From contig NZ_JABMKY010000021.1 in NCBI RefSeq assembly GCF_013204845.1, positions 62,001-126,000 of the forward strand: DNA of 64,000 nt. Direction: 5' to 3'. The notes below the pieces were generated by a model that did no database searches, was not told where the DNA came from, and saw only the letters and a list, made by a program, of their open reading frames with translations. Source of the stretch: Paenibacillus qinlingensis. GTDB taxonomy: Bacteria > Bacillota > Bacilli > Paenibacillales > NBRC-103111. The position numbers and the translations under genes are program-made. This document shows, in pieces, positions 25,698 through 35,507 of this stretch (positions are counted from its first letter, which is position 1; each line of letters starts with the position of its first letter).

Positions 25698-28505
25698 TTA
25701 TTTCTTTAATCGCTCAAGACCATCTGCGTAGATCGCGTATTGATGTGTTGTAGATGCTTCTTGGATATCGGCGAAGTAGAAGTTGGTTGCAGGTACATCA
25801 CTCCATAGCTGTTCAGTGGCATTTTGGAGCTTTCCACGTCCAAGCATACGATTGATCATGATGACGAATTCTTTACGAACAATATTCTGATTCGGAAGGA
25901 ACGTACCATCTCCGTATCCATCGATAATGTTCGCTTTTTTCACGGCATTAATGGCGCTGCTTGCCCAACTATCTGCAGTATCACTAAAAAGTGGCTCTTC
26001 TACAGGTGCCAATTTCTTGAATCTGGCTACGATTGCCGCCACTTCTCCACGTGTGATCGGAGCTTCTGGAAGGAAGGAGCCTTCTGTCGAACCCAGCATC
26101 AATCCGTTAGCGCGTACGTTCTCGATGTATTCTTTGGCCCAATGGCTGTCCGATACATCATTGAAGTTGTTTGAATCACTTGCATGTAGTACAAGTTGAT
26201 AGTCATTCGTAATTCGGGCAAAAACAGCCGCAACTTCCGCACGTGTAATATTGCGATCTGGACCAAATGTGCCATCCGGGTAACCAGCGATGTAATTGTT
26301 ATGTGTGCCTGTTTCTTTCGCAATTGGCTCCATGGCAAAATCGTAGCTTTCAATGGACTGTCCGATGTGGATGATCCCGTTTTTAATATAACTATCGTCG
26401 CCATCATCTTTATTGGCACCAGTTGTTCTGCTGTCAAAAGCGTTATATCCAGCTTTCGTAGCTAATATATAGTAGTCGCCATCTGGGAATACCATCCAAC
26501 CATATTCACCTTTGGCATTGCTGTCTTGTGGATCCTTATTCTGATTCGGAGCAAAATCAGGCAAAATCGGCAATATGACTAATGCGTCAACGGTTCTACC
26601 TTTGGAACGATTCAAAGCAGTATCAGCCCAGTGAAGTGTCGCATGTGCGCCTTCAATGACTTTACCCGTTACCGTATCGGTAATGATTCCGTAAGGGTCA
26701 ATGAGCTCGGATTCGACTTGGGCATTACCGCTTGCATCGACAGTCAACGTCGCAGGTCTACCTGCAAGTTTCTCACCTGTTGGTGCGACGACATTCAAGA
26801 CCATGTGATATTGACCTGCTGGCACATTCGGCAAGGAGAAAGTGCCATCTGCTGCAATTGCAATGTCTGGAAGATTAAGTGATTTGCCATCTGTTGTAAA
26901 CAATTGAGCCGACATCGGCAATTTAGATTCTCCTAGTTGTGTGACAGGAACATTGGCAACAGTTCCGCTTTGCTCTGTTACGATGACTTTCACGGTTTTA
27001 GGAGGTGTCGCAGGTGAAGATTCTTGTGGGGCAGCGTCACGAATGATTTGTACTTCGTAATCATAATGCTTACATGAACCGATAGGGCCTTCGATGTTCC
27101 CAGGTGATTGGAATACCGGTGCGTTAAGACATACTGTCGTTAAGTTCGATGTCACAGCTACCTGGTGATTCGCAGTAATATTCCCGAGTACAGGCGGTTG
27201 GCTCCAATTCTCAGTTTTTGTATAACTGTCTAGATCTACGACAGCAAATTCTGCAGGTGCAGGTTGCTGTGCTGTGCCTAGGTAGACATTTTGAGCTACA
27301 GTCACACTTGTTGTGTTATATGGAACATGCACGGTGTATAATTTTTGACTAGTGTTGAACACGGATGGCGATTTAGCAAAGGCATTCCCGCCGCCTACAG
27401 GTTTCACGTCAATGCCTGTAAAGGCCGCAGTTGTAAAAGATTCGATACCTCCGAGGTATCTCGTTTCTCCATCTTGCACAAAGGCGCGATAAAAGTATGT
27501 AGTGCCGGGTGTTAATAAGTCATCTTCCAAAAATTGATAGAAATTGCTGTCATACATGTTGATCCAATTACTAGAAATATCTTGCTTCGTTGACATATCA
27601 GCATTCTGATCGAACTCAAATCCAATTGTAGGGGATTCTGCAGGAATAATATGAATAAAGCCAGGTGCATCGGCAGTTAAATATGCGGTTTTGTCTGTAT
27701 TCATTACTACTGGCAATGTTTGCACGGTCGGTGCATCACGGATAATTTGCACTTCGTAAGGATAGCCATTACAGTTTTCGATCGTTGATGCTCCGCCAGA
27801 TGGGCCTCCGAAAATTGGCGTGCTGACACATACTTTGGTTACATTCGAGCTTAATTCTACATCTTCATAAGTTGCCGTTTTAATCCAATCTGCTGTGTTA
27901 TTCCAGTTAGCGGAGTCTGAAGAGTAATTACCTACTTTTGCAAACTCCAAAGGCAAAAACACATACGATGAGCCTAAGTATACAGTCTCAGAGACATTTA
28001 CCTTTGCTGTACTGTATGGAACATGTACAGCGTAAACGGTTTGGTCGCTGCTGGAAGATACGAGTGTTTTCGTAAGTGGAGCACCGCTCCCAATCGCTAC
28101 ATCAATTGCTTGAATAGCAGCTGTCGTGAAGGAACGGATCTCACTCTTGTATGTCGATTCCCCATCATTGGCATAAGCGTAAAAATAGTATGTAGTGCCT
28201 GGGGTCAACTCCGTAAGATGTGCTGTTCTTGTAGTACTGGCGTTAGTACCGTCCAAGTTTGGGATGTCTGAAAAATCTAATAGATCTTCAGTCAGGGACA
28301 GCTTTATACCAGAAGCAACAATCGATTGTATTCCGTTAATATAGGCTACTAACGTCGCGGTTGAAACTGTGTTTTCCATGGCATACGATGATACCGTTGG
28401 TGAAGGTTCAGCCTCCGCATTCCCACTATACATTGGCAAGTTCGCGAACAGCATGATAGCTATCATGGCAAACTGCAGTGTAAGTTTTCTGACTCGTTGT
28501 TTCAT
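25698..28505 (-). CDS. Secreted multidomain protein with three C-terminal SLH domains
   Basis: A 935-residue surface protein. An N-terminal signal (about 1-36) precedes two tandem copies of a roughly 190-residue module. Each has a (T)PGTTY(F/Y)(F)YA fibronectin-like strand, (V)YTVHVPY, a two-Cys loop and the ending YEVQIIRDA. A carboxypeptidase-regulatory-like domain follows (about 500-610), and three SLH domains end the protein (AGYPDGTFGPDRNITRAE; FNDVSDSHWAKEYIENV; DGYGDGTFLPNQNIVRKE). SLH domains bind secondary wall polymer, so the protein sits on the cell surface. ATG 28505 is chosen from AGAGG spacing. Function of the repeated module is unknown. Confidence 0.9.
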   Translation of the reverse strand: MKQRVRKLTLQFAMIAIMLFANLPMYSGNAEAEPSPTVSSYAMENTVSTATLVAYINGIQSIVASGIKLSLTEDLLDFSDIPNLDGTNASTTRTAHLTELTPGTTYYFYAYANDGESTYKSEIRSFTTAAIQAIDVAIGSGAPLTKTLVSSSSDQTVYAVHVPYSTAKVNVSETVYLGSSYVFLPLEFAKVGNYSSDSANWNNTADWIKTATYEDVELSSNVTKVCVSTPIFGGPSGGASTIENCNGYPYEVQIIRDAPTVQTLPVVMNTDKTAYLTADAPGFIHIIPAESPTIGFEFDQNADMSTKQDISSNWINMYDSNFYQFLEDDLLTPGTTYFYRAFVQDGETRYLGGIESFTTAAFTGIDVKPVGGGNAFAKSPSVFNTSQKLYTVHVPYNTTSVTVAQNVYLGTAQQPAPAEFAVVDLDSYTKTENWSQPPVLGNITANHQVAVTSNLTTVCLNAPVFQSPGNIEGPIGSCKHYDYEVQIIRDAAPQESSPATPPKTVKVIVTEQSGTVANVPVTQLGESKLPMSAQLFTTDGKSLNLPDIAIAADGTFSLPNVPAGQYHMVLNVVAPTGEKLAGRPATLTVDASGNAQVESELIDPYGIITDTVTGKVIEGAHATLHWADTALNRSKGRTVDALVILPILPDFAPNQNKDPQDSNAKGEYGWMVFPDGDYYILATKAGYNAFDSRTTGANKDDGDDSYIKNGIIHIGQSIESYDFAMEPIAKETGTHNNYIAGYPDGTFGPDRNITRAEVAAVFARITNDYQLVLHASDSNNFNDVSDSHWAKEYIENVRANGLMLGSTEGSFLPEAPITRGEVAAIVARFKKLAPVEEPLFSDTADSWASSAINAVKKANIIDGYGDGTFLPNQNIVRKEFVIMINRMLGRGKLQNATEQLWSDVPATNFYFADIQEASTTHQYAIYADGLERLKK

Positions 28506-28624
28506 GTCATTCATCCTCTCTACGTTGTTGTCTTACTCAAAGTGATAGCTAGAGTATAACAGATGAATGGGACTTTTGTCCTACAATTTTCGATTTATTT
28601 CGACATAAAAATACAAAATACGAC

Positions 28625-29848
28625 TTATTGTTTTTCTTTCGCTATCAGCTTGAAGGCGATGGCAATTTCGTAGGCGTTAAGGCTCCCTAGCCCGGACATT
28701 ATTGTAAACGACTGTCCACCTTTTACGGCGTGTTCCTGATCGGTAGTATCCACTTTGTTATATGCAGGAGATTCTATTAATTTGTACAGCTGCGAGTGAA
28801 TATCGCCTAAGCCTTTGTGCAGTCCTCCGGCAATATTGGCGAAAAGACCAGCATAATAAGGAGCGGCAACACTTGTTCCAATGACGGGGCCCCATTCGCC
28901 TTTGCCTGTAGTCGGATTCGTGACATAGAAGTGGAGCCCGCCATGCTCGGCACTGATTGCATCGCTTGTCTGTACGACAGACGGTCCAACTATATCGGGA
29001 AGCATGCGGTACTTTTTGCTTTCAGCAGTCAGTGTTGGAGAAGCAGCTGCAGCAGATTGATATTTGGGCAACGGATAAGCGGTACTCCAACCTCGGACGG
29101 AATCCGGCCAGATGGTTTCAATGACGCGATTGAAACCGAGATCAGCCGTCACAATCGTTCCGCCGACGGCCACTACATTGGGGAGAAGAGCAGGCGATAA
29201 TGGATTCGCAAGCTCAAGCGTTCGGCCATAATCACCTGTAGCAGCCAGCACAGTCATGCCACGTTTGCTCATCTCTTCAATAATTTGATAGCAACGTGCG
29301 TCTTCCGCGGGGTTTGGCATTTTTCCCCATGAGGTCGTGATGATCTGATCTTTTCCTTCATCCAAAATTTTCTTTAATATGATAGATAGAGGTAAGCCAT
29401 CCGGAGCAGAATATACAGTAATATCCGCATCCGGAGCCGCTGCATGTACCATGTTAATATCAAGGGTGGACTCTGTGACGCCTTTGATCGAAGGTCCCTT
29501 GTGAACCGCACCGCCAAAAAGGGGGATGACATTTATGTTAGCCTTCGGCAAATGATATCGCTCAGAGAATAATTGAATATCGGATGGTTGAAATGTATCG
29601 AACGTGATAATTGCGACACTTGTACCTGCACCTTTGAAGCCTCTTGCGTGCAAGTCTGTGACTCGATAATAGTCATTCAGTAAGTCTATGGCATTTTTAT
29701 CGACGACATTAGAGAGATCTTTATCAGCAACTTGCGGGCGGTTCATGGGAAGGGAATTGGAATGTCGCATTTGCCCAGCTACCAATAAGAGCAATCCTAT
29801 CGTAATGAATATAATTAAATAAATGGTGATCGTTTTTTTGCGCACCAT
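28625..29848 (-). CDS. Membrane-anchored sedolisin-like (S53) serine peptidase
   Basis: A 407-residue protein with one N-terminal transmembrane helix (about 7-26) and an extracellular S53-type domain. The Glu-x-x-x-Asp pair is in GVTESTLDINMVHAAAP, the oxyanion Asp in VLAATGDYG and the nucleophile Ser in VIGTSVAAPYYAG. The catalytic set is complete. Only about 50 residues precede the domain, whereas typical kumamolisins carry a prodomain of well over 150 residues. The AGGAGGTGATC site is very strong. It lies 120 bases upstream of the SLH gene in the same direction and may process surface proteins. Confidence 0.85.
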   Translation of the reverse strand: MVRKKTITIYLIIFITIGLLLLVAGQMRHSNSLPMNRPQVADKDLSNVVDKNAIDLLNDYYRVTDLHARGFKGAGTSVAIITFDTFQPSDIQLFSERYHLPKANINVIPLFGGAVHKGPSIKGVTESTLDINMVHAAAPDADITVYSAPDGLPLSIILKKILDEGKDQIITTSWGKMPNPAEDARCYQIIEEMSKRGMTVLAATGDYGRTLELANPLSPALLPNVVAVGGTIVTADLGFNRVIETIWPDSVRGWSTAYPLPKYQSAAAASPTLTAESKKYRMLPDIVGPSVVQTSDAISAEHGGLHFYVTNPTTGKGEWGPVIGTSVAAPYYAGLFANIAGGLHKGLGDIHSQLYKLIESPAYNKVDTTDQEHAVKGGQSFTIMSGLGSLNAYEIAIAFKLIAKEKQ

Positions 29849-29995
29849 GGGATCACCTCCTGTAGAACATTGTAGTATTTTGTCGAATGATGTGGCAAGA
29901 GATTTATAGCATGGTTGCCGTGACCAACAGATGCCGAAGTATTCGTTAATTAATGATGATAATCAGATAGATCAATAGAATGGAGATGAGTTATC

Positions 29996-31183
29996 GTGTT
30001 GCGTACACTTCTGAATAAAACTTCCCTCACTATAGCGGGATTAATGTCTGGGACTTCCTTGGATGGTATTGATGTTGCTATTGTCCACATCGAGGGCAGT
30101 GGTATAGAAACAAGCATCAAGTTGCTTCACTTTGAGAGTCTGCCTTTCGAAGAAGAGATGCGAGAAAAGCTTAAACTGTTATGTACGATAGAGCATTCTG
30201 ATGTTGCTCAAGTGTGTGGCATGAATTTCGCCATTGCAGAGCGTTTCGCAGATGCGGTAATCCTAACAGCTCAAGCAGGAAATATCAGCATGGACGAAAT
30301 CGATCTTATTTCGACGCATGGGCAGACGATCTGGCACATCCCAGTAGCGGATGATGTGGACCGTTTTCTTCCCAAATCAACGCTGCAAATCGGTGATCTG
30401 TCTGTGATTGCCAAGCGAACAGGCAAACCTGTCGTTGGTGATTTCAGGACAGCCGATATAGCTGTTGGCGGGCAAGGTGCACCACTGGTTCCTTATGGCG
30501 ACGATCTCATGTTCAGAGATGCGAATAAAGGCCGAATCCTTCAAAACATAGGCGGAATCGGCAATTGCACGGCACTTCCGGCCGCCAGTGCAGATGGCGG
30601 TATGATTGCATTTGATACCGGGCCGGGAAATATGGTGATGGATCAGGTGGTATATGAGCTATCCGAAGGGAAGTTCTCATACGATGCTAATGGCGATTGG
30701 GCTGCCAAAGGCAAGGTACATAACGGATTGCTAGGGGACATGCTCGCACATCCGTATTTTCAAGAACCGCCTCCGAAGACGACGGGACGCGAAATGTTCG
30801 GGAAAGCCTACGCTTCCGCATGGCTGGTATCAGCACTGGAGCAGGGGCTTGCACACGAGGATATCGTAGCGACGGCGACAGCTTTTACCGCGCATACGAT
30901 TGCTCGCGGGTATCAGGACTACATTTTGCCACAGTGTAGCATTGCGGAAGTAATCGTGAGTGGAGGCGGTGCGCATAATCGCACACTGCTTCGGATGCTG
31001 GCAGATTTACTGCCTGAGCAAACTATCCTTACGTCAGATGAACTTGGTATTTCAGCAGATGCGAAAGAAGCGATTCTGTTTGCACTGCTCGGCAATGCCT
31101 TCATCCAAGGAGAGCCGAACAATGTTCCTGCGGCGACAGGAGCGGAAAGACCGACGATATTGGGGAAACTAGCGCTGCCATAG
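29996..31183 (+). CDS. anmK: Anhydro-N-acetylmuramic acid kinase
   Basis: A 395-residue AnmK: it opens and phosphorylates 1,6-anhydro-MurNAc to MurNAc-6-phosphate. Signatures are LTIAGLMSGTSLDGIDVAIV, ISTHGQTIWH, VVGDFRTADIAVGGQGAPL and AFDTGPGNMVMD. The start is GTG at 29996 behind GGAGATGAG. It is unlinked to the salvage cluster by two minus-strand genes, but its product is the MurQ substrate, so it supplies the same pathway. Its presence implies lytic transglycosylase-type products reach the cytoplasm. Confidence 0.96.
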   Translation: MLRTLLNKTSLTIAGLMSGTSLDGIDVAIVHIEGSGIETSIKLLHFESLPFEEEMREKLKLLCTIEHSDVAQVCGMNFAIAERFADAVILTAQAGNISMDEIDLISTHGQTIWHIPVADDVDRFLPKSTLQIGDLSVIAKRTGKPVVGDFRTADIAVGGQGAPLVPYGDDLMFRDANKGRILQNIGGIGNCTALPAASADGGMIAFDTGPGNMVMDQVVYELSEGKFSYDANGDWAAKGKVHNGLLGDMLAHPYFQEPPPKTTGREMFGKAYASAWLVSALEQGLAHEDIVATATAFTAHTIARGYQDYILPQCSIAEVIVSGGGAHNRTLLRMLADLLPEQTILTSDELGISADAKEAILFALLGNAFIQGEPNNVPAATGAERPTILGKLALP

Positions 31184-31189
31184 CATTGT

Positions 31190-31240
31190 ATAAGACCGAA
31201 GCCATCTGAACAAGCAGGTGGTCATTCGGTCTTATTTTTT
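31190..31240 (+). terminator. Terminator after anmK
   Basis: An 11-bp perfect stem (ATAAGACCGAA / TTCGGTCTTAT) with a 24-base loop and a following T run. Confidence 0.82.
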
Positions 31241-31312
31241 GTTTAGGAGAAGTGTCTACTTTTTTGGTACAATGTTAACAACTTACTAGAGTTGTAAAGG
31301 AGAGAAGTATGC

Positions 31313-32149
31313 ATGCCGCCTATCCTCAAAAGTATTCTTAAGCTTATCGTTGTTATTCTCTTAATTGTTATGGCGTTTCGGGTTAACTGGTTAATTGGGG
31401 TAGCAGCCATTTTAGTTATTCTGGGCTATTTTGTTTATGTGAACCGCTCCGCCATGTACGCTCAGAGAGGCAATCTGGCCTATATGAGGGGTGATCGTGA
31501 GCAAGCGTTGATATGGATGGAAAAAGCGTATGTCTCGAAAGCCTTTCTGCCGAAACATCAGATTGGATATGGCTATTTGTTAATGAAAACAGGTGATCTT
31601 ACCAAGGCTGAGCAAATGTTCGAAGAGGTCCTGCAATCAGCGAAAGCTTCTGATATCCGCATACAAGCGAAGCTTAATGTAGCTACAGTGTATTGGTTAA
31701 AGAACAAGCGGGACGAAGCTTTAAGCATGTTGCAGGAACTAGCCAACGAGGTCAAGAACACGCTGGTTTATGGGAATTATGGTTATTTTCAAATCCTGCA
31801 GGGAGACTTGGAAGAGGCACTTACCTACAATCTGGAGGCCTATGCCTACAATGACAACGATATCACCATTATGGATAACTTAGCGCAAAACTACTATATG
31901 CTCGGTCGTCTGAATGAAGCGGATGAGATGTATACGAAGGTGATTGCCAAAACGCCTAAGCACGCAGAGTCCTATTATTTCTATGCGCGAACGCTTCATC
32001 AACTCGGTCGAACGCAAGAGGCGCGGGCGCAGATTGAAACGGCGTTGGGGAAGGAACTTGCTCTCGTTACTCCTTTAACCAAAGAGGATATTGCGTTATT
32101 CGCAAGTGAACTAGGTAAAGATGAAGCTGAGCAAGTGCAAGGGGAGTAG
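31313..32149 (+). CDS. TPR-repeat protein with N-terminal membrane helices
   Basis: A 278-residue protein. Two closely spaced hydrophobic segments (about 8-42) anchor it in the membrane; the rest is a cytoplasmic-type superhelix of five or six TPR repeats (for example MYAQRGNLAYMRGDREQAL, EQMFEEVLQSAKASD, EEALTYNLEAYAYND, NEADEMYTKVIAKTPKHAES). An AAAGGAG site precedes the ATG. TPR repeats bind partner proteins; none is identified here. Monocistronic, ended by the next terminator. Confidence 0.85.
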   Translation: MPPILKSILKLIVVILLIVMAFRVNWLIGVAAILVILGYFVYVNRSAMYAQRGNLAYMRGDREQALIWMEKAYVSKAFLPKHQIGYGYLLMKTGDLTKAEQMFEEVLQSAKASDIRIQAKLNVATVYWLKNKRDEALSMLQELANEVKNTLVYGNYGYFQILQGDLEEALTYNLEAYAYNDNDITIMDNLAQNYYMLGRLNEADEMYTKVIAKTPKHAESYYFYARTLHQLGRTQEARAQIETALGKELALVTPLTKEDIALFASELGKDEAEQVQGE

Positions 32150-32167
32150 GCTGTAGGTGTAAAAAAG

Positions 32168-32203
32168 AGCCCGTTCGAGGGATGAAACTCGAGCGGGCTT
32201 TGT
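32168..32203 (+). terminator. Terminator after TPR gene
   Basis: A 12-bp stem (AGCCCGTTCGAG / CTCGAGCGGGCT) with one G-T pair and an eight-base loop, preceded by an A run and followed by TTTGTTG. Confidence 0.75.
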
Positions 32204-32219
32204 TGATTGGGGCGGTCAT

Positions 32220-32406
32220 TCTAACGGACAAGGGAGCCGTTATTTGACTACAAAATAAGGGATCCAAATTCTAACGGACTGTGCAGCTGTTATTTGCATG
32301 TATTAGCGATAAATGAGCGTACATAACTTTAAATAACGCTCCTAGTGTCCGTTAGACATTGAAATTTGCTGAATAACAGCTTATAAAGGCTGTCAGGTCC
32401 GTTAGC
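32220..32406. repeat. Intergenic repeat block, family C (TCTAACGGAC units)
   Basis: No gene is visible between 32204 and 32492. Four units share TCTAACGGAC and, after 5-6 bases, AGC(C/T)GTTATTT. Units at 32220-32246 and 32270-32296 are direct and exactly 50 bases apart; units at 32331-32356 and 32371-32406 are inverted, and the last carries extra bases. The direct-direct-inverted-inverted layout could fold into a long hairpin. Confidence 0.78.
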
Positions 32407-32492
32407 GTGACTTAATCGGCATCTGACGCTCGGGCGTCGATGGGATGCAACGCCCGTTACCAGGCGACAGCCCGTTTCAATTTACCTAGAAA

Positions 32493-33077
32493 TTAATTCA
32501 TTTGATACGTGAGTTGTGATACTGATGACGACGCAGCGTTAGTCAATTTTTTAGTCCAGATACAGTACCCCATGCCTACATACGACAATCCCCAGAAGAA
32601 AGCAAAATACTTGTTATCGGCAATGGGGAGGAACATCGCGAGTATCATGATCAGCATGAGTGCGGGTACCCATCGTGGAAAAACTTTTGCCAAGTAAGTC
32701 AGGATCATGAACACCAAAGTGCCTCCAAGGAAACCAATCGTACCGAACATTTGCGAAACGTTTAGCAGCAACCCTTCCGGTTTGGCCGCATCTGCTCCGC
32801 CGGTAGCAAATTGGGACCATAACATCGCTGTTGTTAGTATATTTCCAATAATGATAGCGAGAATCGTGATAAAACCGGTGACCCCTGTTTCACGGGATTG
32901 TACCTGGTAAAAAGCGATCGATCCGACAGACATGAGAATGCAGGCAATTAAGCCTGTCGTCAATTCTTGTGTGCTATCCGTTCCCCAAATGAGAGAGGCG
33001 GGGGTCATCCCCATTCTTGCAATTCCTGCTACAATACAAATCATGCCCAGCCATTTAATTACTTTTTGATCCGTCAT
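32493..33077 (-). CDS. Hypothetical membrane protein
   Basis: A 194-residue protein with about six hydrophobic helices and short loops; no family recognised. The ATG at 33077 follows GGAGG by nine bases. The long in-frame extension to 33236 reads as low-hydrophobicity, Arg/Ser-rich sequence ahead of the ribosome binding site and is not used. It is encoded divergently from the NarL-type kinase that follows. Confidence 0.78.
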   Translation of the reverse strand: MTDQKVIKWLGMICIVAGIARMGMTPASLIWGTDSTQELTTGLIACILMSVGSIAFYQVQSRETGVTGFITILAIIIGNILTTAMLWSQFATGGADAAKPEGLLLNVSQMFGTIGFLGGTLVFMILTYLAKVFPRWVPALMLIMILAMFLPIADNKYFAFFWGLSYVGMGYCIWTKKLTNAASSSVSQLTYQMN

Positions 33078-33311
33078 TTTACCCATCCTCCAATTGGTTA
33101 AGTGTGTTGCTCCTGTTTTTAGATTACTGGAAGGGAAATCACGGAGAACAGAGCAGCGAGTTCCTGGTTTTCGGGAATATTTTCGGGAACAATTTGGGAA
33201 TTGACGGTCTGAGTCGGGAAATTGCTCCATATCCATATTCAGCTATTGATCCAGCAAGTTATAATACAGACAGGCAAACATTCATGTAGAAAGAATGGGG
33301 TTGTATGAGGA

Positions 33312-35471
33312 TTGTTACATTTAAGCAAAGCAGGTAGTCCGGTAGCTGGTAACAAGAGGCAAGTTTTGTGGTCGATGCGGATTGCACAGCTATTTGTACT
33401 TAGCTTTAGTCTACTGACTGCTGCGCTATATGTAAGTTTAATTCCACAGTACTACAAGATACTTGTTGAAAAATGTATCCTACAAGGCTGCGGTAATCTC
33501 GTTCCTGCGATGCCTTTACCGGCAACTGGATGGAGCTTGGAGCAATTTGGACTGTTATTCGTACTTATTGATGTTTTGTTTACATTCGTTTTTTATATGA
33601 CATCAGCGATCGTGCTTTGGAAAGGGTTCCGAGAACCGATGGGGCTTGTAGCAGTTGTCGCAATGATTTCTTTCGGATCATCGTTCCCGTCGTTGGTCAT
33701 GACGGCATCCGAAGGAACTGTGTTTACACAGGATTGGTTCTTAGGTGTCTCGATGTTAAGTTGGGTGTCCTTGTCCTTGTTTCTCTTACTATTTCCGAAT
33801 GGCAAATTTGTGCCCAATTGGTCGCGTTATATTTTTGTAATCATCATGATTGTTGATGTGATGACGCTCGTATATGAAGGGCAGATGTGGGAAAGGTTTC
33901 ATATCCCAGCCTTGTTCCAGTTTCTTTGGTATGGGTTATCCACGCTAGTTTTGATATATTCCCAAGTGTATCGCTTCCGAAATAGGGCTACTGCTGCCGA
34001 GCGGCAACAAACGAAATGGGTCGTTTATGGAGCTTCCATTGGCATTGTTGGATTCATTGGCATGAGTGCTTTGTTTGATCCTAATTTTCATGATGGAACA
34101 GCACTGACTTATGTGTATCTAAACGCTGTTTTGAATGCCTCTCTTACTGCTATTCCCATTACATTAATGTTTGCTGTGTTGAGGCAAAGACTGTGGAACA
34201 TCGATCCACTGGTCAAAAGAACGCTGGTTTATGGATCCTTGTCAGTTTGCATTGTGCTCATATATACCGTGACCGTCATATATTTAAGCCGCGTTTTTCA
34301 AACGCGAGATCATTATGTCGCTTCATTACTGGCAACTGCGATTGTGGCAGTTGCTTTTGCTCCACTGAAAGAATGGTTACAGCGACAAATAAATCGGCTA
34401 ATGAAGGGCCGCCACGACGATCCATACGCGGTGCTGCTTGAACTAGGCAATCAGTTGATTCAACCACAGGATCCTGACGCCATGCTGCATGCTGTTGTAA
34501 GAACGGTGAAGGAGGCGCTGCGAATTCCCTATACAGCTATCTATACGGGGATCGGCGGTCAGACCACCTTAGTTGCTTCGGCGGGCAACTTGCTATATGA
34601 GCAACATGTCTTGCCGATTATTCATCGCGGGAAGGAACTGGGAACGTTGCACATTGCCAGCCGATCAGCGGGGGAAGGATTTACAGCGGATGACAACAAA
34701 TTTCTGGATGTTCTTCTCAGGCAAGCTGGACCCATTGTGGAGAACTGGCATATGACGCAGGGGATGAAGCTACTGGCAGAAGATCTGCAGGAGTCAAGGG
34801 AGAAGCTGGTGCTAGCGCGGGAAGAAGAACGTTTGTACATTCGTAAAAATTTGCATGATGATTTGGCGCCCAGGCTGGCTGCCCTTGCGCTGAATGCGGC
34901 GACTGCTCAAATTTATGTCAAGAAACAGCCTGAAGTAGCGATTGACATGTTGGCGGACTTGCGAAAGGTCATTCGGTCAACGGTGGATGAGATTCGCACG
35001 CTGGTCCATGACCTGCGGCCTCCAACACTGGATGAGCTCGGGCTAGTTGGGGCCATTCAGGAACGGATTGCCCTTCTGTCCAAGCCTGCGGCGATGCTTG
35101 CAGGGGAGAAAGGCGCTGAAGTGCTGGACATTGGGCTATATGCACCTAGGCCGCTGCCTTCGCTTCCAGCCGCTGTTGAAGTAGCGGTGTATCGAATTGT
35201 CACGGAAGCCTTAGTGAATGTCGTGAAACATACCAAAGCAACCACCTGTACGGTAAGCTTGGATATGTCCGAAACCGGCCAGCTTCAGGTGGAGATTAGA
35301 GATAATGGGGCAGACTTTGCTCCTCCGTTAGCTAACCCAGTTACTGATGGGAAAAGCGGGATTGGGCTGGTCTCCATGCGGGAAAGGGCAGCAGAATTGG
35401 GTGGGCTCTTTACAATTGACCGACCTATGGGCGGAGGGACCCGAGTGTTGGTGGTCATCCCCTTGACTTAA
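33312..35471 (+). CDS. NarL-type sensor histidine kinase (HisKA_3)
   Basis: A protein of about 719 residues: an N-terminal membrane region with about eight helices (20-340), a GAF-like segment (about 385-480), a HisKA_3 dimerisation domain with the phospho-His in AREEERLYIRKNLHDDLAPRL and a HATPase_c domain (VEIRDNGADF; GKSGIGLVSMRERAAELGG). The start is uncertain: TTG 33312 lies too close to GAGG; TTG 33369 or ATG 33378 are alternatives. It is paired with the response regulator 36 bases downstream. Signal unknown. Confidence 0.88.
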   Translation: MLHLSKAGSPVAGNKRQVLWSMRIAQLFVLSFSLLTAALYVSLIPQYYKILVEKCILQGCGNLVPAMPLPATGWSLEQFGLLFVLIDVLFTFVFYMTSAIVLWKGFREPMGLVAVVAMISFGSSFPSLVMTASEGTVFTQDWFLGVSMLSWVSLSLFLLLFPNGKFVPNWSRYIFVIIMIVDVMTLVYEGQMWERFHIPALFQFLWYGLSTLVLIYSQVYRFRNRATAAERQQTKWVVYGASIGIVGFIGMSALFDPNFHDGTALTYVYLNAVLNASLTAIPITLMFAVLRQRLWNIDPLVKRTLVYGSLSVCIVLIYTVTVIYLSRVFQTRDHYVASLLATAIVAVAFAPLKEWLQRQINRLMKGRHDDPYAVLLELGNQLIQPQDPDAMLHAVVRTVKEALRIPYTAIYTGIGGQTTLVASAGNLLYEQHVLPIIHRGKELGTLHIASRSAGEGFTADDNKFLDVLLRQAGPIVENWHMTQGMKLLAEDLQESREKLVLAREEERLYIRKNLHDDLAPRLAALALNAATAQIYVKKQPEVAIDMLADLRKVIRSTVDEIRTLVHDLRPPTLDELGLVGAIQERIALLSKPAAMLAGEKGAEVLDIGLYAPRPLPSLPAAVEVAVYRIVTEALVNVVKHTKATTCTVSLDMSETGQLQVEIRDNGADFAPPLANPVTDGKSGIGLVSMRERAAELGGLFTIDRPMGGGTRVLVVIPLT

Positions 35472-35507
35472 ACCTACTTAGATCGCTGTAGAGGAGAATG
35501 CCAGACG

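Noticed and set aside
33078-33236. N-terminal extension of the membrane protein ending at 32493
   Set aside because: A GGAGG site sits just ahead of ATG 33077, and the upstream part has no features of a real protein.
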